Origin: Haloferax prahovense DSM 18310
GTDB lineage: Archaea; Halobacteriota; Halobacteria; Halobacteriales; Haloferacaceae
Assembly: GCF_000336815.1 (NCBI RefSeq)
Contig: NZ_AOLG01000048.1
Span: forward strand, 1-64,000
Direction: 5' to 3'
DNA length: 64,000 nt
The translations under genes and the position numbers were made by a program. The notes beneath the pieces were generated by a model. That model did not search any database. It was not told where the DNA came from and was given only the letters and a program-made list of their open reading frames with translations. Below are positions 8,942 to 18,797 of this stretch, one piece after another; the first letter of the stretch is position 1; each line of letters starts with the position of its first letter.

Positions 8942-10903
8942 ATGACCGATTTGGGGGACTTCAGCGACTTCGCCGGCGACGACCCCGACGACTCGTCCGA
9001 CGCGGACCGAGACAGGCCGGCCGCTGACGCCGCCGGAAACGGGCGCTCGGAGCGTTCCGAGGCCGCCGCGGGAGCCGAAACTGCGGCCGCCGCGAGCGCC
9101 GCCGGCGGTGATGGCGTCGAAACCGACTCCGGCGAGCGCGACGACGCCGGCTCGACTGACATGGGCGGCGTGACCGACGAGGCCGACGACCTGCAGTTCG
9201 ACGACTACGACGCCAACCCCGTCGGCGACGAGCGGGGCGTCGGCGCGATTGCGGTCTCGCAGGGCCTGCGCGTGTCGGAGGACCCCGAGCGGACGGCGCT
9301 CCGGGCGTTCGTGACCGCGGGGAACCGCGAGCGCGTCCGCCTCGGGAAGTACCTCGTCGTCCCCTATCCCGACGACGAACTGCTGTTCTGTCGCATCGTC
9401 GGCTTGGAGTACGCCCAGGAGTTCCAGGCCGACGACGCGACCGAGATTCACGCCCGCCGGGCGATGCGCCGCCCCGCCGACGAGTTCGAGGAGCGCGATT
9501 TCAAGTTCATGGCCGAACTCGAACCCATCGCCGTCCTCTTTTCGGACCGCGGCGACCTCAAACGGCGGATGGTCGACCGCGTACCGAAACCGCAGGCGAC
9601 GGTCGGCGAGGCCACCGACGCGACCCAGATTAAGACCGGCCTGAAGATTCCCGAGGAGGGCGTCTTCCTCGGCCACCTCTCCGTCGGCGGCGAGAAGGTC
9701 CGAACCGCGGCCCGACCGCCGACCATCGACTACCGCCTGAACGACGACTACACCGACGGCGACCCGCTCGTGTTCCGCCACACGCTGGTCGCCGGCGGCA
9801 CCGGGTCGGGGAAGACCCACGCCTCGAAGAACATCCTGCGGCAGTACCTCTCGGCTGAACGGAGCTACGAGATGGACGACGGCCGTCAGGTCCAGACCGC
9901 GGTCGTCCAGTTCGACCCGCAGGACGAGTACGCCCAGATGCACGACGACAACCCAGACATGGACGACGAGACGGCCCGGCGCTACGAGCGCGAGGGCGTC
10001 GCCCACGGCGGCCACGACGACACCCTCGCGCTCGTCCCCAAGATGGCCGGGTCGTCGTACCCCGGCGCGAACCACCGCGCCGAGCAGTTGGAGTTCACCA
10101 TCCCCTTCTCGATGGCGCGGGACCTCCCGTGGCTCGTCGCCGGCAGCAGCCTCAACGACAACCAGTACCCGGCGCTCACCGAACTCCTGAACCGCTTCTT
10201 CCGGAACTACGGCGATTCGGGGACGTACAAGCAGTTCCTCCAGTTCCTCGACGACCCGGCGCTGAAAGAGGAACTCCACGAGTCGGGGCGAGTCCACGAG
10301 GCCACCTTCGACGCGGTGAAACGCCGGGTCCGCGGCGTGCCGAGCGGGGTCTTCGACCAGGACGCCCGGCCCATAACCGAACTCGACCACGAACTCGTCC
10401 GCCCCGGCGGGCTGACGGTCGTGCCGACCTACCACCTCTCGTCGAGTCGGGCGAAGGAGCTGTTCGTCCTCGCGGTGTCGGCGCTGCTCATCGACGACAA
10501 ACTCTCGAACGACCCGTCGAGCGACCGCATCAAGGAGACGCCGGTCGTCCTCGGGATGGACGAGGCGCACAACTTCCTCACCGACGCCGACACCGTACAG
10601 GCGCGGAAGGTCATCCAGAAGTTCACCGAGGCGGCCAAGCAGGGCCGAAAGGAGCGACTCGGCCTGTTTCTCATCACGCAGGACCCACAGGACATCGCCG
10701 ACCCGGTGTTCAAGCAGGTGAACACGAAGGTCGTGCTCAACCTCGGTGACGAGGACGCCATCAAGAGCGTCAACATCCCGCCGAACCTCGAAGACAAGGT
10801 GCCGTACATGGAGAAAGGGCAGATGGTCGTCTACTCGCCCGATAACTCCGAGCCCGTCGAGCTGACGGGGCTTTCGACCTGCGTGACGCGACACGGCGAC
10901 TGA
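8942..10903 (+). CDS. herA: HerA-type DNA helicase/translocase (ATP-binding protein)
   Basis: 653-residue hexameric FtsK/HerA-class ATPase, partner of NurA in DNA-end processing. After an acidic low-complexity N-terminus (about 1-75) comes a HAS-barrel-like region, then the Walker A loop VAGGTGSGKTHASK at about residues 282-295 and Walker B VVLGMDEAHNFL at about 535-546. An arginine-finger region and sensor (LFLITQDPQDIADPVFKQV) follow. The acidic extension is a typical haloarchaeal adaptation. The ATG at 8942 is chosen because the upstream extension has no family features and a TTTTTA TATA element lies about 30 bases before it, giving a leaderless message. Confidence 0.92.
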   Translation: MTDLGDFSDFAGDDPDDSSDADRDRPAADAAGNGRSERSEAAAGAETAAAASAAGGDGVETDSGERDDAGSTDMGGVTDEADDLQFDDYDANPVGDERGVGAIAVSQGLRVSEDPERTALRAFVTAGNRERVRLGKYLVVPYPDDELLFCRIVGLEYAQEFQADDATEIHARRAMRRPADEFEERDFKFMAELEPIAVLFSDRGDLKRRMVDRVPKPQATVGEATDATQIKTGLKIPEEGVFLGHLSVGGEKVRTAARPPTIDYRLNDDYTDGDPLVFRHTLVAGGTGSGKTHASKNILRQYLSAERSYEMDDGRQVQTAVVQFDPQDEYAQMHDDNPDMDDETARRYEREGVAHGGHDDTLALVPKMAGSSYPGANHRAEQLEFTIPFSMARDLPWLVAGSSLNDNQYPALTELLNRFFRNYGDSGTYKQFLQFLDDPALKEELHESGRVHEATFDAVKRRVRGVPSGVFDQDARPITELDHELVRPGGLTVVPTYHLSSSRAKELFVLAVSALLIDDKLSNDPSSDRIKETPVVLGMDEAHNFLTDADTVQARKVIQKFTEAAKQGRKERLGLFLITQDPQDIADPVFKQVNTKVVLNLGDEDAIKSVNIPPNLEDKVPYMEKGQMVVYSPDNSEPVELTGLSTCVTRHGD

Positions 10904-11008
10904 GCACCCGGAACGTCCCGCGCCGTCCGTCGCAGACGACCGAGTCGCGGTTGTCCCGGCCCGCGCCCGCCGGGCGGATTTTTAGCCCGCGGCCGAGTAG
11001 GCCGCGAC

Positions 11009-11443
11009 ATGGCCGAACACGTGCTCGTTCCGACCGACGGGTCGCCGCAGTCAGTCGCCGCGGTCCGTTTCGCTGCCACGGAGTGGCCCGACGCGGAACT
11101 CACGCTTTTGAATGTCATCAACCCCGCCGACGCCGACTATCGTGAGCGGGCACTCAGCGGCTCCGAAGAGTGGTTTCAAGCGGAGAAACGAAAGTCGAGA
11201 GAGACGTTCGCCGAGGTGAAAGCCGAGGTGGGGCTCGTCGACACCGACAGGTCGGTCACCGACCGCATCGAGGTCGGCAGCCCGCAGAAAGTCATCGTCG
11301 AGGTTCTGGACGGCGACGACGCCGGCTACGACCACGTCGTGATGGGGAGCCACGGCCGAACCGGCGTCTCGCGCATCCTGCTCGGAAGCGTCGCCGAGGA
11401 GGTCCTCCGGCGGTCGCCGGTGCCGGTGACTATCGTCAGGTGA
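11009..11443 (+). CDS. Universal stress protein (UspA family)
   Basis: 144-residue single-domain UspA protein of normal length. It has the nucleotide-binding features of the ATP-binding subgroup: N-terminal VLVPTDGS strand/loop, and the C-terminal MGSHGRTGVSRILLGSVAEEVLRRSPVPVTIVR type motif (G-2x-G-9x-G-S). It probably binds ATP and acts in stress physiology; the partner is unknown. Monocistronic. A TTTTTAG TATA element about 27 bases before the ATG predicts a leaderless mRNA. Confidence 0.95.
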   Translation: MAEHVLVPTDGSPQSVAAVRFAATEWPDAELTLLNVINPADADYRERALSGSEEWFQAEKRKSRETFAEVKAEVGLVDTDRSVTDRIEVGSPQKVIVEVLDGDDAGYDHVVMGSHGRTGVSRILLGSVAEEVLRRSPVPVTIVR

Positions 11444-11604
11444 GTCGCGGCGAGCGGACGGCACCACAGAACCGTGTCTCCGACCTCGCGGTGACACGGG
11501 CGTCACCCAGTAGCGTGCTGATACGAGTACTGCGAGCACACCGGAATCGGCCGGTTCGACCGGATTGCAACGCCCTATTTTGGTGCCGCCCTTGGCGGGC
11601 ATCA

Positions 11605-12276
11605 ATGGAATTCACAGAGGTCGTAACGACTCGCCGTTCAGTCCACGAGTACGCCGACGAGTCGCTCGACGACGAGACTCTCCGGACGATATTCGAAAAC
11701 GCCGTACAGGCCCCGTCGAGCTACAACCTCCAACCGTGGGAGTTCGTCGTACTGCGCGAAGACGAGACACAGCAGACGCTCCGCGAGGCGGCGTACGACC
11801 AAGAACACGTCACCGGTGCCGCCGCGTCGGTCATCGTGCTCGGTAACAAGGACCCCGAGGCCCACGCCGAGACCGTCACCGACGACATGCTGGAGAAGGG
11901 CTACCTGCCGAGCGAGGAGGTCCGCGACGGTATCCTCGAAAACATCGCCGACATGGCGGACCTCCCCGAACAGGAGCGCCGCGTCTGGACCGTCCGCTCG
12001 ACGTCGCTGGTCGCCATGTCGCTCATGTACGCCGCGTGGGACGAGGGCGTGGCCACCTGCCCCATCGGCGGGTTCGACGCTGACGCCGTCCTCGACGCGT
12101 TCGACATCGACGGCGAGCGGTACGAGCCCGTGATGCTTCTCACGATGGGCATCCCCGTCGACGACGCCGACGAGCTGCGGGCGGAACGCAAGTACCGCCG
12201 CCCAGTCGACGAGGTCGTCCACTTCGAGCGCTTCGAGTCCGAACAGTCCGCCGAACCGGCGCCCGCCGACGACTGA
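11605..12276 (+). CDS. Nitroreductase family protein
   Basis: 223-residue FMN-dependent nitroreductase-fold protein. The N-terminal signature RRSVHEYADE and PSSYNLQPWEFVVLRE (residues about 10-50) are the phosphate- and flavin-binding parts of the fold, and CPIGGFDADAVLDAF is the conserved glycine-rich segment near residue 155. These enzymes reduce nitro compounds, quinones or flavins with NAD(P)H; the real substrate is not predictable. The C-terminus has a short acidic tail. It stands alone; a TATTTT-type TATA sits about 27-30 bases upstream of the ATG at 11605. Confidence 0.92.
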   Translation: MEFTEVVTTRRSVHEYADESLDDETLRTIFENAVQAPSSYNLQPWEFVVLREDETQQTLREAAYDQEHVTGAAASVIVLGNKDPEAHAETVTDDMLEKGYLPSEEVRDGILENIADMADLPEQERRVWTVRSTSLVAMSLMYAAWDEGVATCPIGGFDADAVLDAFDIDGERYEPVMLLTMGIPVDDADELRAERKYRRPVDEVVHFERFESEQSAEPAPADD

Positions 12277-12370
12277 GGCGGCTGCAACAGGGGGGTCGCG
12301 CTTAGCCCTCTCACGGGAACCCGTACGGTCGTGCACAGAACCTCCGTGAGCCGAGAGGCGAAACGCAGGC

Positions 12371-13504
12371 TCAGAAAATATTCGCCTGCTGGTAGACGCT
12401 GATACCCTCGTTCGTGAGTTCGTAGGGCTTGGTCTCGCGGGAGTGGTTGGCATCGCGTATCTTCTGAATCTCGATTGCGAGCCGCGTCTCGCGGAAGTCG
12501 TCGTTTCGGACGTACTGGAGAACGAACACGGCGTCAGAGAGGTACTCGACGATACCGTGTCTGGAGACGTAGGGGTTGGACTGGTCCGCCTCGGAGGTGA
12601 GCATCGTCGTCACGCCCGCGTCCTTCAGCGACCGCGTGAAGTTGAACACCTCGCTGCGGCGCTTCGAGGGGTGGTCGTACATCATCTCCAAAAGCGAGAC
12701 GGAGTCGAGGACGAGCCGGTCGGCACCGAACTCCTCGACCAGCCGCGGGAGGTCGTTTCGGATGCTCGACAGGCTGTTCGCCATCTCCACGGGGTCGAGG
12801 TCCACGACGGCCAGTCGGCCCTCGGCCTCGTGTTTCGAGAACTCCCACCCCTTCTCGTCGGCGGTGTCGAGGATGCGCTCGCGACTCTCTTCGAGCGTGA
12901 TGTAGACGCCGCTGTCGCCGTCTTCGAGCGCCTTCCGGAGGAACTGCAGGCCGAACGTCGTCTTGCCGGTCCCGGCGCTCCCGATAGTGACCATGAGCGA
13001 CCGCTCCGGGACGCCGCCGAGAATCATGTCGTCGAGGCCTTCGATGCCGATGTCGATGCGGTCGATGTCGGAATCGAGTTCCTCGTCGTCGAACGCCGGC
13101 GGCTCCGACTCCCCCGGATCCGGGCCGAATCCGAACTCGTCGTCGGACTGCGCGCCGCCGAGGCCGCCGCCCGCGTCGGGCATCGGCGCGTTCTCGAACG
13201 CCGTGGCGAAGTCGGTCGAAAACGGGTCGTCATCGCCGTCGAAGCGGTCGTCGTCACCGTCGAAGGGGGCGCGGTCATCGAACGACAGAGGCTCTCCGAC
13301 GCCGCCGGCCCCGCTCTCGGGGCTGTCTTCCGACGGCTCGTACGCGGGGTCCGCGACCGCATCGCTCTCGGGAGACCCGTCGGTCTCACCGTCGTCGCGC
13401 TGCTCGCGTTCGTCCGGGTCCGCGTCGTCTGCGTCGGTCTCACCGTCGGCGCCCTCGCGGAGTGCCCGCTCGAACCAGTCGTCGTCACTCACGGGAGCCA
13501 CCAC
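12371..13504 (-). CDS. KaiC/RadA-like RecA-superfamily ATPase
   Basis: Single-domain KaiC-type ATPase with a very acidic, glycine-rich N-terminal extension of about 140 residues. The catalytic part starts with RIDIGIEGLDDMILGGVPE, followed by Walker A GSAGTGKTTFGLQF and Walker B-like DRLVLDSVSLLEMM; YITLEESRERIL is the catalytic glutamate strand. Bacterial KaiC has two such domains; the haloarchaeal single-domain versions are thought to be signalling ATPases (KaiC/GvpD family). No partner kinase is adjacent. Starts are GTG: either 13504 (MVAPVSDD) or, equally plausible, the in-frame GTG at 13492 (VSDDDWF). The function is inferred from the fold only. Confidence 0.88.
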   Translation of the reverse strand: MVAPVSDDDWFERALREGADGETDADDADPDEREQRDDGETDGSPESDAVADPAYEPSEDSPESGAGGVGEPLSFDDRAPFDGDDDRFDGDDDPFSTDFATAFENAPMPDAGGGLGGAQSDDEFGFGPDPGESEPPAFDDEELDSDIDRIDIGIEGLDDMILGGVPERSLMVTIGSAGTGKTTFGLQFLRKALEDGDSGVYITLEESRERILDTADEKGWEFSKHEAEGRLAVVDLDPVEMANSLSSIRNDLPRLVEEFGADRLVLDSVSLLEMMYDHPSKRRSEVFNFTRSLKDAGVTTMLTSEADQSNPYVSRHGIVEYLSDAVFVLQYVRNDDFRETRLAIEIQKIRDANHSRETKPYELTNEGISVYQQANIF

Positions 13505-13666
13505 CGAACGACAGCGCGGCCGGCGTCCGTGCCTGCCATCACCTCAAGGTAGGCAGGCGTCGTGATGAACGTTTCCCGTGCGCGGAGCTACCGCGCGGCG
13601 TCGAGCGGAGACGGGGCCGGGCGACGTGACGGTGGGCTTTTGCCGGGGGACGCCAAACCGCGGGGC

Positions 13667-14488
13667 ATGAAGGTCGGCATCGTCGCACAGAAGGGCAACA
13701 GCCGGGCCGCGTACCTCGCGGCGGACGCGAGCGAGGCGCTCGCCGAGGTCGACGCCGAGGCGGTCGTCGACGCGGCGACCGCCGAGGAGTTGGGCGTCGA
13801 GGGCGCCCCCGTCGAGTCGCTCGACGACTGCGACCTCGTGGTGAGCATCGGCGGCGACGGAACGTTTCTCTACGCCGCCCGCGGTGCCGACGGCGTCCCC
13901 ATCCTCGGCGTCAACCTCGGCGAGGTCGGCTTCCTGAACGCGGTCTCGCCCGACGACGCCATCGACGAGGTGTTGGCCGAGGTCGCCGCGTTCCGCGAGG
14001 GGAGCCAGTCGATTCGGGAGGTCCCCCGAATCGTCGCCAGCGGTGACGGCTGGGAGATGGACCCGTCGATGAACGAGGTCGTCGTCCACGGCCCGCGCCG
14101 GGGGCACGGCGGCGGCGCGGACTTGGAAGTCCGCGTGAACGGCTCCGTGTACTCCGGCGGCCACGCCGACGGCGTGCTCGTCACGACGCCCGCGGGGAGC
14201 TCCGCCTACAACCTCAGCGAGGGCGGCCCGCTCGTCCACCCCGGCGTCGAGGGGCTCGTCGTCACCGAGATGGCGGCCGACGAGGGGATGCCGCCACTCG
14301 TCGTCCCGCTGGACGCGGCCGTGACCGTCAGCGTCACCGACGCGGCGTCGGCGGTCGTCGTCGGCGACGGGCGGACCCGGCGAACGGTGTCGCCGCCGAC
14401 GGAGATACGTATCGAGCGGTCCGACTCGCCGGTTCGACTCGCCGGTCCGACCTCCGACTTCTTCGAAGCGCTCGGAAAACTCGACTGA
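13667..14488 (+). CDS. nadK: NAD kinase
   Basis: 273-residue ATP-NAD kinase making NADP from NAD. The diagnostic GGDG motif (VSIGGDGTFLYAARG, residues about 57-71), the NE motif (SMNEVVVHGPR), and the C-terminal-half TTPAGSSAYNLSEGGPLVHP motif are all present and correctly spaced, and the length fits archaeal NadK. The open frame extends 105 bases upstream, but the family begins at MKVGIVAQKGN, so I choose the ATG at 13667; a CTTTTG TATA-type element lies about 27-30 bases before it. Confidence 0.96.
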   Translation: MKVGIVAQKGNSRAAYLAADASEALAEVDAEAVVDAATAEELGVEGAPVESLDDCDLVVSIGGDGTFLYAARGADGVPILGVNLGEVGFLNAVSPDDAIDEVLAEVAAFREGSQSIREVPRIVASGDGWEMDPSMNEVVVHGPRRGHGGGADLEVRVNGSVYSGGHADGVLVTTPAGSSAYNLSEGGPLVHPGVEGLVVTEMAADEGMPPLVVPLDAAVTVSVTDAASAVVVGDGRTRRTVSPPTEIRIERSDSPVRLAGPTSDFFEALGKLD

Positions 14489-14506
14489 GCGCGCCGCCGC
14501 GGTCGG

Positions 14507-15259
14507 CTACTCCGCGAGTTCTCGTTCGCCCTCGTCGCCCGACGCCTCGGCGCGGGGGAGCGGCGTCCAGTCGATGTCGACCACGTTATCCGGCCGGCCG
14601 CGGAGCCCTGGCCGGGAGACGACCTCGAACGTCCGGTTTTCGGTCTCGCGGGTGAAAAGCGAGTGCGCGAGGACGTTCGCCACGTCCGCGCGCGGGACGC
14701 TCCCGCAGACCGAGTCGCCGCCCTCGCCGACGACCACGTCGGCGGTCGCGGGGGCGTCGGTGAGCGCGCCGGGCCTGATAATCGTGTGGTCGAGCGGCGC
14801 GTCTCGAAGCCGCGTCTCGCTTCGTTCCTTCGCCGAGAGGACGCCCGACGCGGTGAGAATCGCGCGGAGCGACAGCGGGAGTCCGCCCTTCGAGTCGCCG
14901 ACACCGATAGAAGACACGAGAACGAACCGCTGCGCGCCGGAGGCGGTCGCGGCGTCCACGAGGTTCTCGACGCCCGCGCCGTCGACGAGGTCGCCGCGGA
15001 TTGCGTCGAGTCCCGCCGAGACGCCGACCGCGGAGACGACGGCGTCGGCGTCGAGGACCGCCCGCCGGGCGTCGTCGGGGTCGAGGAGGTCGCCGACGAC
15101 GACCTCGTCCGCGCCGCGCGCTCGGAGGTCGGATTCGGCGTCGGCGTCGCGGGTCAGCGCCCTGACGACGAGGGGAGTGTCCGCCAACGCGTCGAGGACG
15201 TGTCGGCCCGTCCGACCCGTCGCACCGGCGAGGAGGACGCGACCGCGATTGCGTGCCAT
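14507..15259 (-). CDS. Atypical SDR / NAD(P)H-binding protein
   Basis: 250-residue Rossmann protein of the NAD(P)H-binding atypical SDR group. The dinucleotide loop GATGRTGRHVL is at residues 12-22 (GxxGxxG), with the following VVGDLLDPDDARRAV and VLVSSIGVGDSKGG segments as in NmrA/complex I assembly-type relatives. The classical YxxxK catalytic pair is not evident, so it may be a redox sensor or use an unusual substrate. It faces nadK tail to tail with 18 bases between; whether this is functional is unknown. Confidence 0.88.
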   Translation of the reverse strand: MARNRGRVLLAGATGRTGRHVLDALADTPLVVRALTRDADAESDLRARGADEVVVGDLLDPDDARRAVLDADAVVSAVGVSAGLDAIRGDLVDGAGVENLVDAATASGAQRFVLVSSIGVGDSKGGLPLSLRAILTASGVLSAKERSETRLRDAPLDHTIIRPGALTDAPATADVVVGEGGDSVCGSVPRADVANVLAHSLFTRETENRTFEVVSRPGLRGRPDNVVDIDWTPLPRAEASGDEGERELAE

Positions 15260-15404
15260 ACCCGCGCATGGGTGCGGGGCTCAATAACCTTCGGGAACGC
15301 GTCAAAAGTCCGGGGTGGCGGCGGTCGCCGGCCCGAGGAGAGAAGAACCGAGTCGGTGGGAAATCGAGGAATCGAGTCGGGGGGTTCGCGCGCCGACCGG
15401 TCGT

Positions 15405-18400
15405 TTACTGACCCCAGTTGGCGACGACGCGCGGGCGCTCGCCGACCGGGAGCACGTCGATGTCCTCGTCGGCCGCGCCGCGCGCTTCGAGGGCCGCCTT
15501 CGCGGAGGCGTACGTCGAGAAGTAGCTGACCTCCTCTTCGACGCAGTCGATGAGCGTCTCGCGGTCGCGGGAGACGACGAAGTCGAAGTTGTCCTCGCGG
15601 AGCATCGTGAGGAAGTCGTCGACGTCCTCGGGCGTGAGCACCTCGTAGTACTCGCCGAAGGCGTCGAGCAGTTCCTGTCCGGCCTCGCTGTCGGCGTCGG
15701 GGAACTCGGGGTCCGCGAGGTCGACGTAGATGGTTCCGTCGGCCGGAATCGGGTCGTTGGCGGCCGACTGGGCCTTCTCGTAGGCCTTCCCGAACGAGGT
15801 CGCGGTTCCCATGACCTCACCCGTGGACTTCATCTCCGGGCCGAGACGCGGGTCCGAACCCGGCAGGCGGTCGAACGGGAGGACGACCTCCTTGACCGAC
15901 ACCTGCTCGGGAATCTGCTCGCTCACGTCGAGGTCGGCGAGCGAGTTGCCGGCCATGACCTTCGCCGCGAGCTTGGCGATTGGGACGCCCGTGGCCTTCG
16001 AGACGAACGGGACGGTGCGCGAGGACCGCGGGTTGGCTTCGAGGACGTACACGTCGTTCGAGCCCTCCTCGTTCTGCTTGACCGCGAGCTGGACGTTCAT
16101 CAGGCCGACCGTGTCGAGGGCGCTGGCGATGTCCTCCGTAACCTCGCGGACGCGGGCCATCGTCCCGTCGTCGAGCGAGCGCGGCGGAATCATACAGGCG
16201 GAGTCGCCGGAGTGGACGCCGGCGGCCTCGACGTGCTCCATCACGCCGCCGATGAGAACGTTCTCGCCGTCGGAGACGGCGTCAACGTCGAGTTCGACGC
16301 CGTCGGCGAGGAACTCGTCGATGAGGATGGGCTTGTCGGGGGAGACGCGAACGGCCTCCTCGATGTACTCCTTGAGCTCCGCGTCGGAGTGGACGATTTC
16401 CATCGCGCGGCCGCCGAGGACGTACGACGGGCGAACGAGCACGGGGTAGCCGAGGTCGTTGGCGAGGTCGAGCGCCTCTTCCTCGCTGGTCGCGGAGCCG
16501 CCTTCGGGCTGGAGGATACCGAGGTCGTCCATCAGGCGGTTGAAGCGGTCGCGGTCCTCGGCGAGGTCCATCGCGTCGATGGTCGTGCCGAGAATCTCGC
16601 AGTCGACGCCGCGGCGGTCGAGTTCGGATTCGAGCGGGTGGCCGATGTTGACCGAGGTCTGCCCGCCGAACTGGAGCATGACGCCGTCGGCGTCGATGGC
16701 CTCGATGACGTCGGCGACCTCTTCGGCCGTGATGGGCTCGAAGAAGAGGCCGTCGGAGGTGTCGTAGTCGGTCGACACCGTCTCGGGGTTGTTGTTGACG
16801 ACGTGCGCGTCGATGCCCATGTCGCGGAGCGCCTGCACCGCGTGGACCGAACAGTAGTCGAACTCGACGCCCTGTCCGATGCGGATGGGACCGCCGCCGA
16901 CGACGACGACGCTCTCCATGTCGCGGTCGACGCGGAGTTCGTTACCGGCCGAGTCGCCCTCGAAGGGCCCGCGGAAGAACTCGGGCTTGCGCGCGGAGTA
17001 GTAGTACGGCGTCTGCGCGGCGAACTCGCCGGCGCAGGTGTCGACCTGCTTGTAGGTGCGGCCGGGGACGTCCTGTTCGACCTCGCCGACGCTCGTACCG
17101 GTCGCCGCGGCGATGCTGGCGTTGGTGTGGCCGGCGGAGGCGGCGGCGGCGAAGTCGCCCTCGGAGGCGGCTTCGACCGCCTCGACGACGCGGCCGAAGC
17201 GCTCGACGTACCACTCGTGGATGTCGGTCAGTTCGACCACGTCCTCCGTGGTGTAGCCGCGCTCGAACGCCTCGAAGATGGCGTACGGGCGGTCGGGGGT
17301 CGGCGTTTCGAGGTACTCGGCTTCGAGTTCCTCGTCGGAGACCTCGTCCCAGTCGGCGGCGGGGTCGTACTCGGACGAACGGAGCGCTTTCAGAAGCGAC
17401 TCCTCGAAGGTGCGTCCGATGGACATCGCCTCGCCGGTGGACTTCATGGCCGTCGAGAGCTCGAAGTCCACGTCGGTGAACTTGTCCTTGGGCCACCGCG
17501 GAACCTTCGTGACCACGTAGTCGATTGCGGGCTCGAAGGCGGCGGTGGTCTCGCCGGTGATTTCGTTCGTAATCTCGTGGAGGCGCTTGCCGAGGGCGAC
17601 CTTCGCGGTGACGCGGGCGATGGGGTAGCCGGTCGCCTTCGAGGCGAGCGCGGAGGAGCGCGAGACGCGCGGGTTCACCTCGACGACGCGGTACTCGCCG
17701 CCGGGGGTGCCGTCGTCGTGCCACGCGAACTGGATGTTACAGCCGCCCTGAATGCCGAGTTCGCGGATGACTCCGAGCGCGGCGTCGCGCATCTCCTGGT
17801 GGCCCTCGTCGGGGATGACCTGCGAGGGCGTGACGACGGTGGACTCGCCGGTGTGAATCCCCATCGGGTCGATGTTCTCCATGTTGCAGATGATGATACA
17901 CGAGTCGTCGGCGTCGCGCATCACCTCGTATTCGAGTTCGACCCACCCGGAGATGGACTCCGTGATGAGCACCTCGCTGTTGCGCGAGAGGCGAAGTCCC
18001 TTGCGGACGCGGGAGACGAGTTCGTCCATCTCGTGGACGACGCCGGAGCCGGAGCCGCCGAGCGTGTACGTCGTCCGCGAGATGACCGGCAGGCCGCCGA
18101 CGGCGTCGACGGAGGCTTCGACGCGCTCTTCGAGGGCCTCCTCGGTGATGTTCTCGACCGCCTCGTCTTCCTCCAGCGAGATGGTCGTCGACTTCGGGAC
18201 GGGCTGACCGATTTTCTCCATGCGCTGGCGGAAGAGGTCGCGGTCCTCCGTCGCGTAGATGGTGTCGAGCGGCGTGCCCATGATGTCCACGTCGAACTCC
18301 TCGAGGACGCCTTCCTCTGCGAGTTCGGCCGTGACGTTGAGTCCGGTCTGACCGCCCAGTCCGGCGATGACGCCGTCGGGGCGCTCGCGTTCGATAATCT

Positions 18401-18653
18401 CGGAGATGGCCTCGGTCGTGATGGGTTCGATGTAGACCTTGTCGGCCATCTCGGGGTCGGTCATGATGGTCGCGGGGTTCGAGTTGACGAGGACAACTCG
18501 CGCGCCTTCCTCTCGGAGCGCGCGGCAGGCCTGCGCGCCGGAGTAGTCGAATTCCGCCGCCTGTCCAATCTGGATTGGGCCGCTTCCGATGAGCAAAATC
18601 GTCCGGTCCTCTGTACCTTGCTGAGGTCCGGCCGAGGTGTCCTCGTCAGTCAT
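15405..18653 (-). CDS. carB: Carbamoyl-phosphate synthase large subunit
   Basis: 1082 residues, the full length of CarB. It contains two homologous ATP-grasp halves: the first makes carboxyphosphate (starts TILLIGSGPIQIGQAAEFDY; NPRVSRSSALASKATGYPIA), the second phosphorylates carbamate (VVVVGGGPIRIGQGVEFDY; EANPRSSRTVPFVSKATG). The last about 130 residues form the MGS-like allosteric domain. It supplies carbamoyl phosphate for pyrimidines and arginine. The glutaminase subunit gene carA is not in this window, so the pair is split here. A TATA-like ACTTATTACG (18676-18685) about 27 bases before the ATG suggests a leaderless message. Confidence 0.98.
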   Translation of the reverse strand: MTDEDTSAGPQQGTEDRTILLIGSGPIQIGQAAEFDYSGAQACRALREEGARVVLVNSNPATIMTDPEMADKVYIEPITTEAISEIIERERPDGVIAGLGGQTGLNVTAELAEEGVLEEFDVDIMGTPLDTIYATEDRDLFRQRMEKIGQPVPKSTTISLEEDEAVENITEEALEERVEASVDAVGGLPVISRTTYTLGGSGSGVVHEMDELVSRVRKGLRLSRNSEVLITESISGWVELEYEVMRDADDSCIIICNMENIDPMGIHTGESTVVTPSQVIPDEGHQEMRDAALGVIRELGIQGGCNIQFAWHDDGTPGGEYRVVEVNPRVSRSSALASKATGYPIARVTAKVALGKRLHEITNEITGETTAAFEPAIDYVVTKVPRWPKDKFTDVDFELSTAMKSTGEAMSIGRTFEESLLKALRSSEYDPAADWDEVSDEELEAEYLETPTPDRPYAIFEAFERGYTTEDVVELTDIHEWYVERFGRVVEAVEAASEGDFAAAASAGHTNASIAAATGTSVGEVEQDVPGRTYKQVDTCAGEFAAQTPYYYSARKPEFFRGPFEGDSAGNELRVDRDMESVVVVGGGPIRIGQGVEFDYCSVHAVQALRDMGIDAHVVNNNPETVSTDYDTSDGLFFEPITAEEVADVIEAIDADGVMLQFGGQTSVNIGHPLESELDRRGVDCEILGTTIDAMDLAEDRDRFNRLMDDLGILQPEGGSATSEEEALDLANDLGYPVLVRPSYVLGGRAMEIVHSDAELKEYIEEAVRVSPDKPILIDEFLADGVELDVDAVSDGENVLIGGVMEHVEAAGVHSGDSACMIPPRSLDDGTMARVREVTEDIASALDTVGLMNVQLAVKQNEEGSNDVYVLEANPRSSRTVPFVSKATGVPIAKLAAKVMAGNSLADLDVSEQIPEQVSVKEVVLPFDRLPGSDPRLGPEMKSTGEVMGTATSFGKAYEKAQSAANDPIPADGTIYVDLADPEFPDADSEAGQELLDAFGEYYEVLTPEDVDDFLTMLREDNFDFVVSRDRETLIDCVEEEVSYFSTYASAKAALEARGAADEDIDVLPVGERPRVVANWGQ

Positions 18654-18797
18654 CGTCGGAATCCAATCCGCACATCGTAATAAGTCCGGCGAAAAATTAC
18701 GAGGTCCGAAACTCGATTGCGAATTTCGAAAATGTTGCCGAACGCCGCTGTCGCGCCCGGGGAAGGCTTTTGACGGGTATCCGAGTACCGGCTACGC

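Noticed and set aside
8915-10894. 659-codon open frame antisense to herA
   Set aside because: The herA frame carries the Walker motifs; the antisense frame has none.
15315-18680. 1121-codon open frame antisense to carB
   Set aside because: It mirrors carB on the other strand; such long shadows are common in GC-rich haloarchaeal DNA and its composition is unlike a protein.
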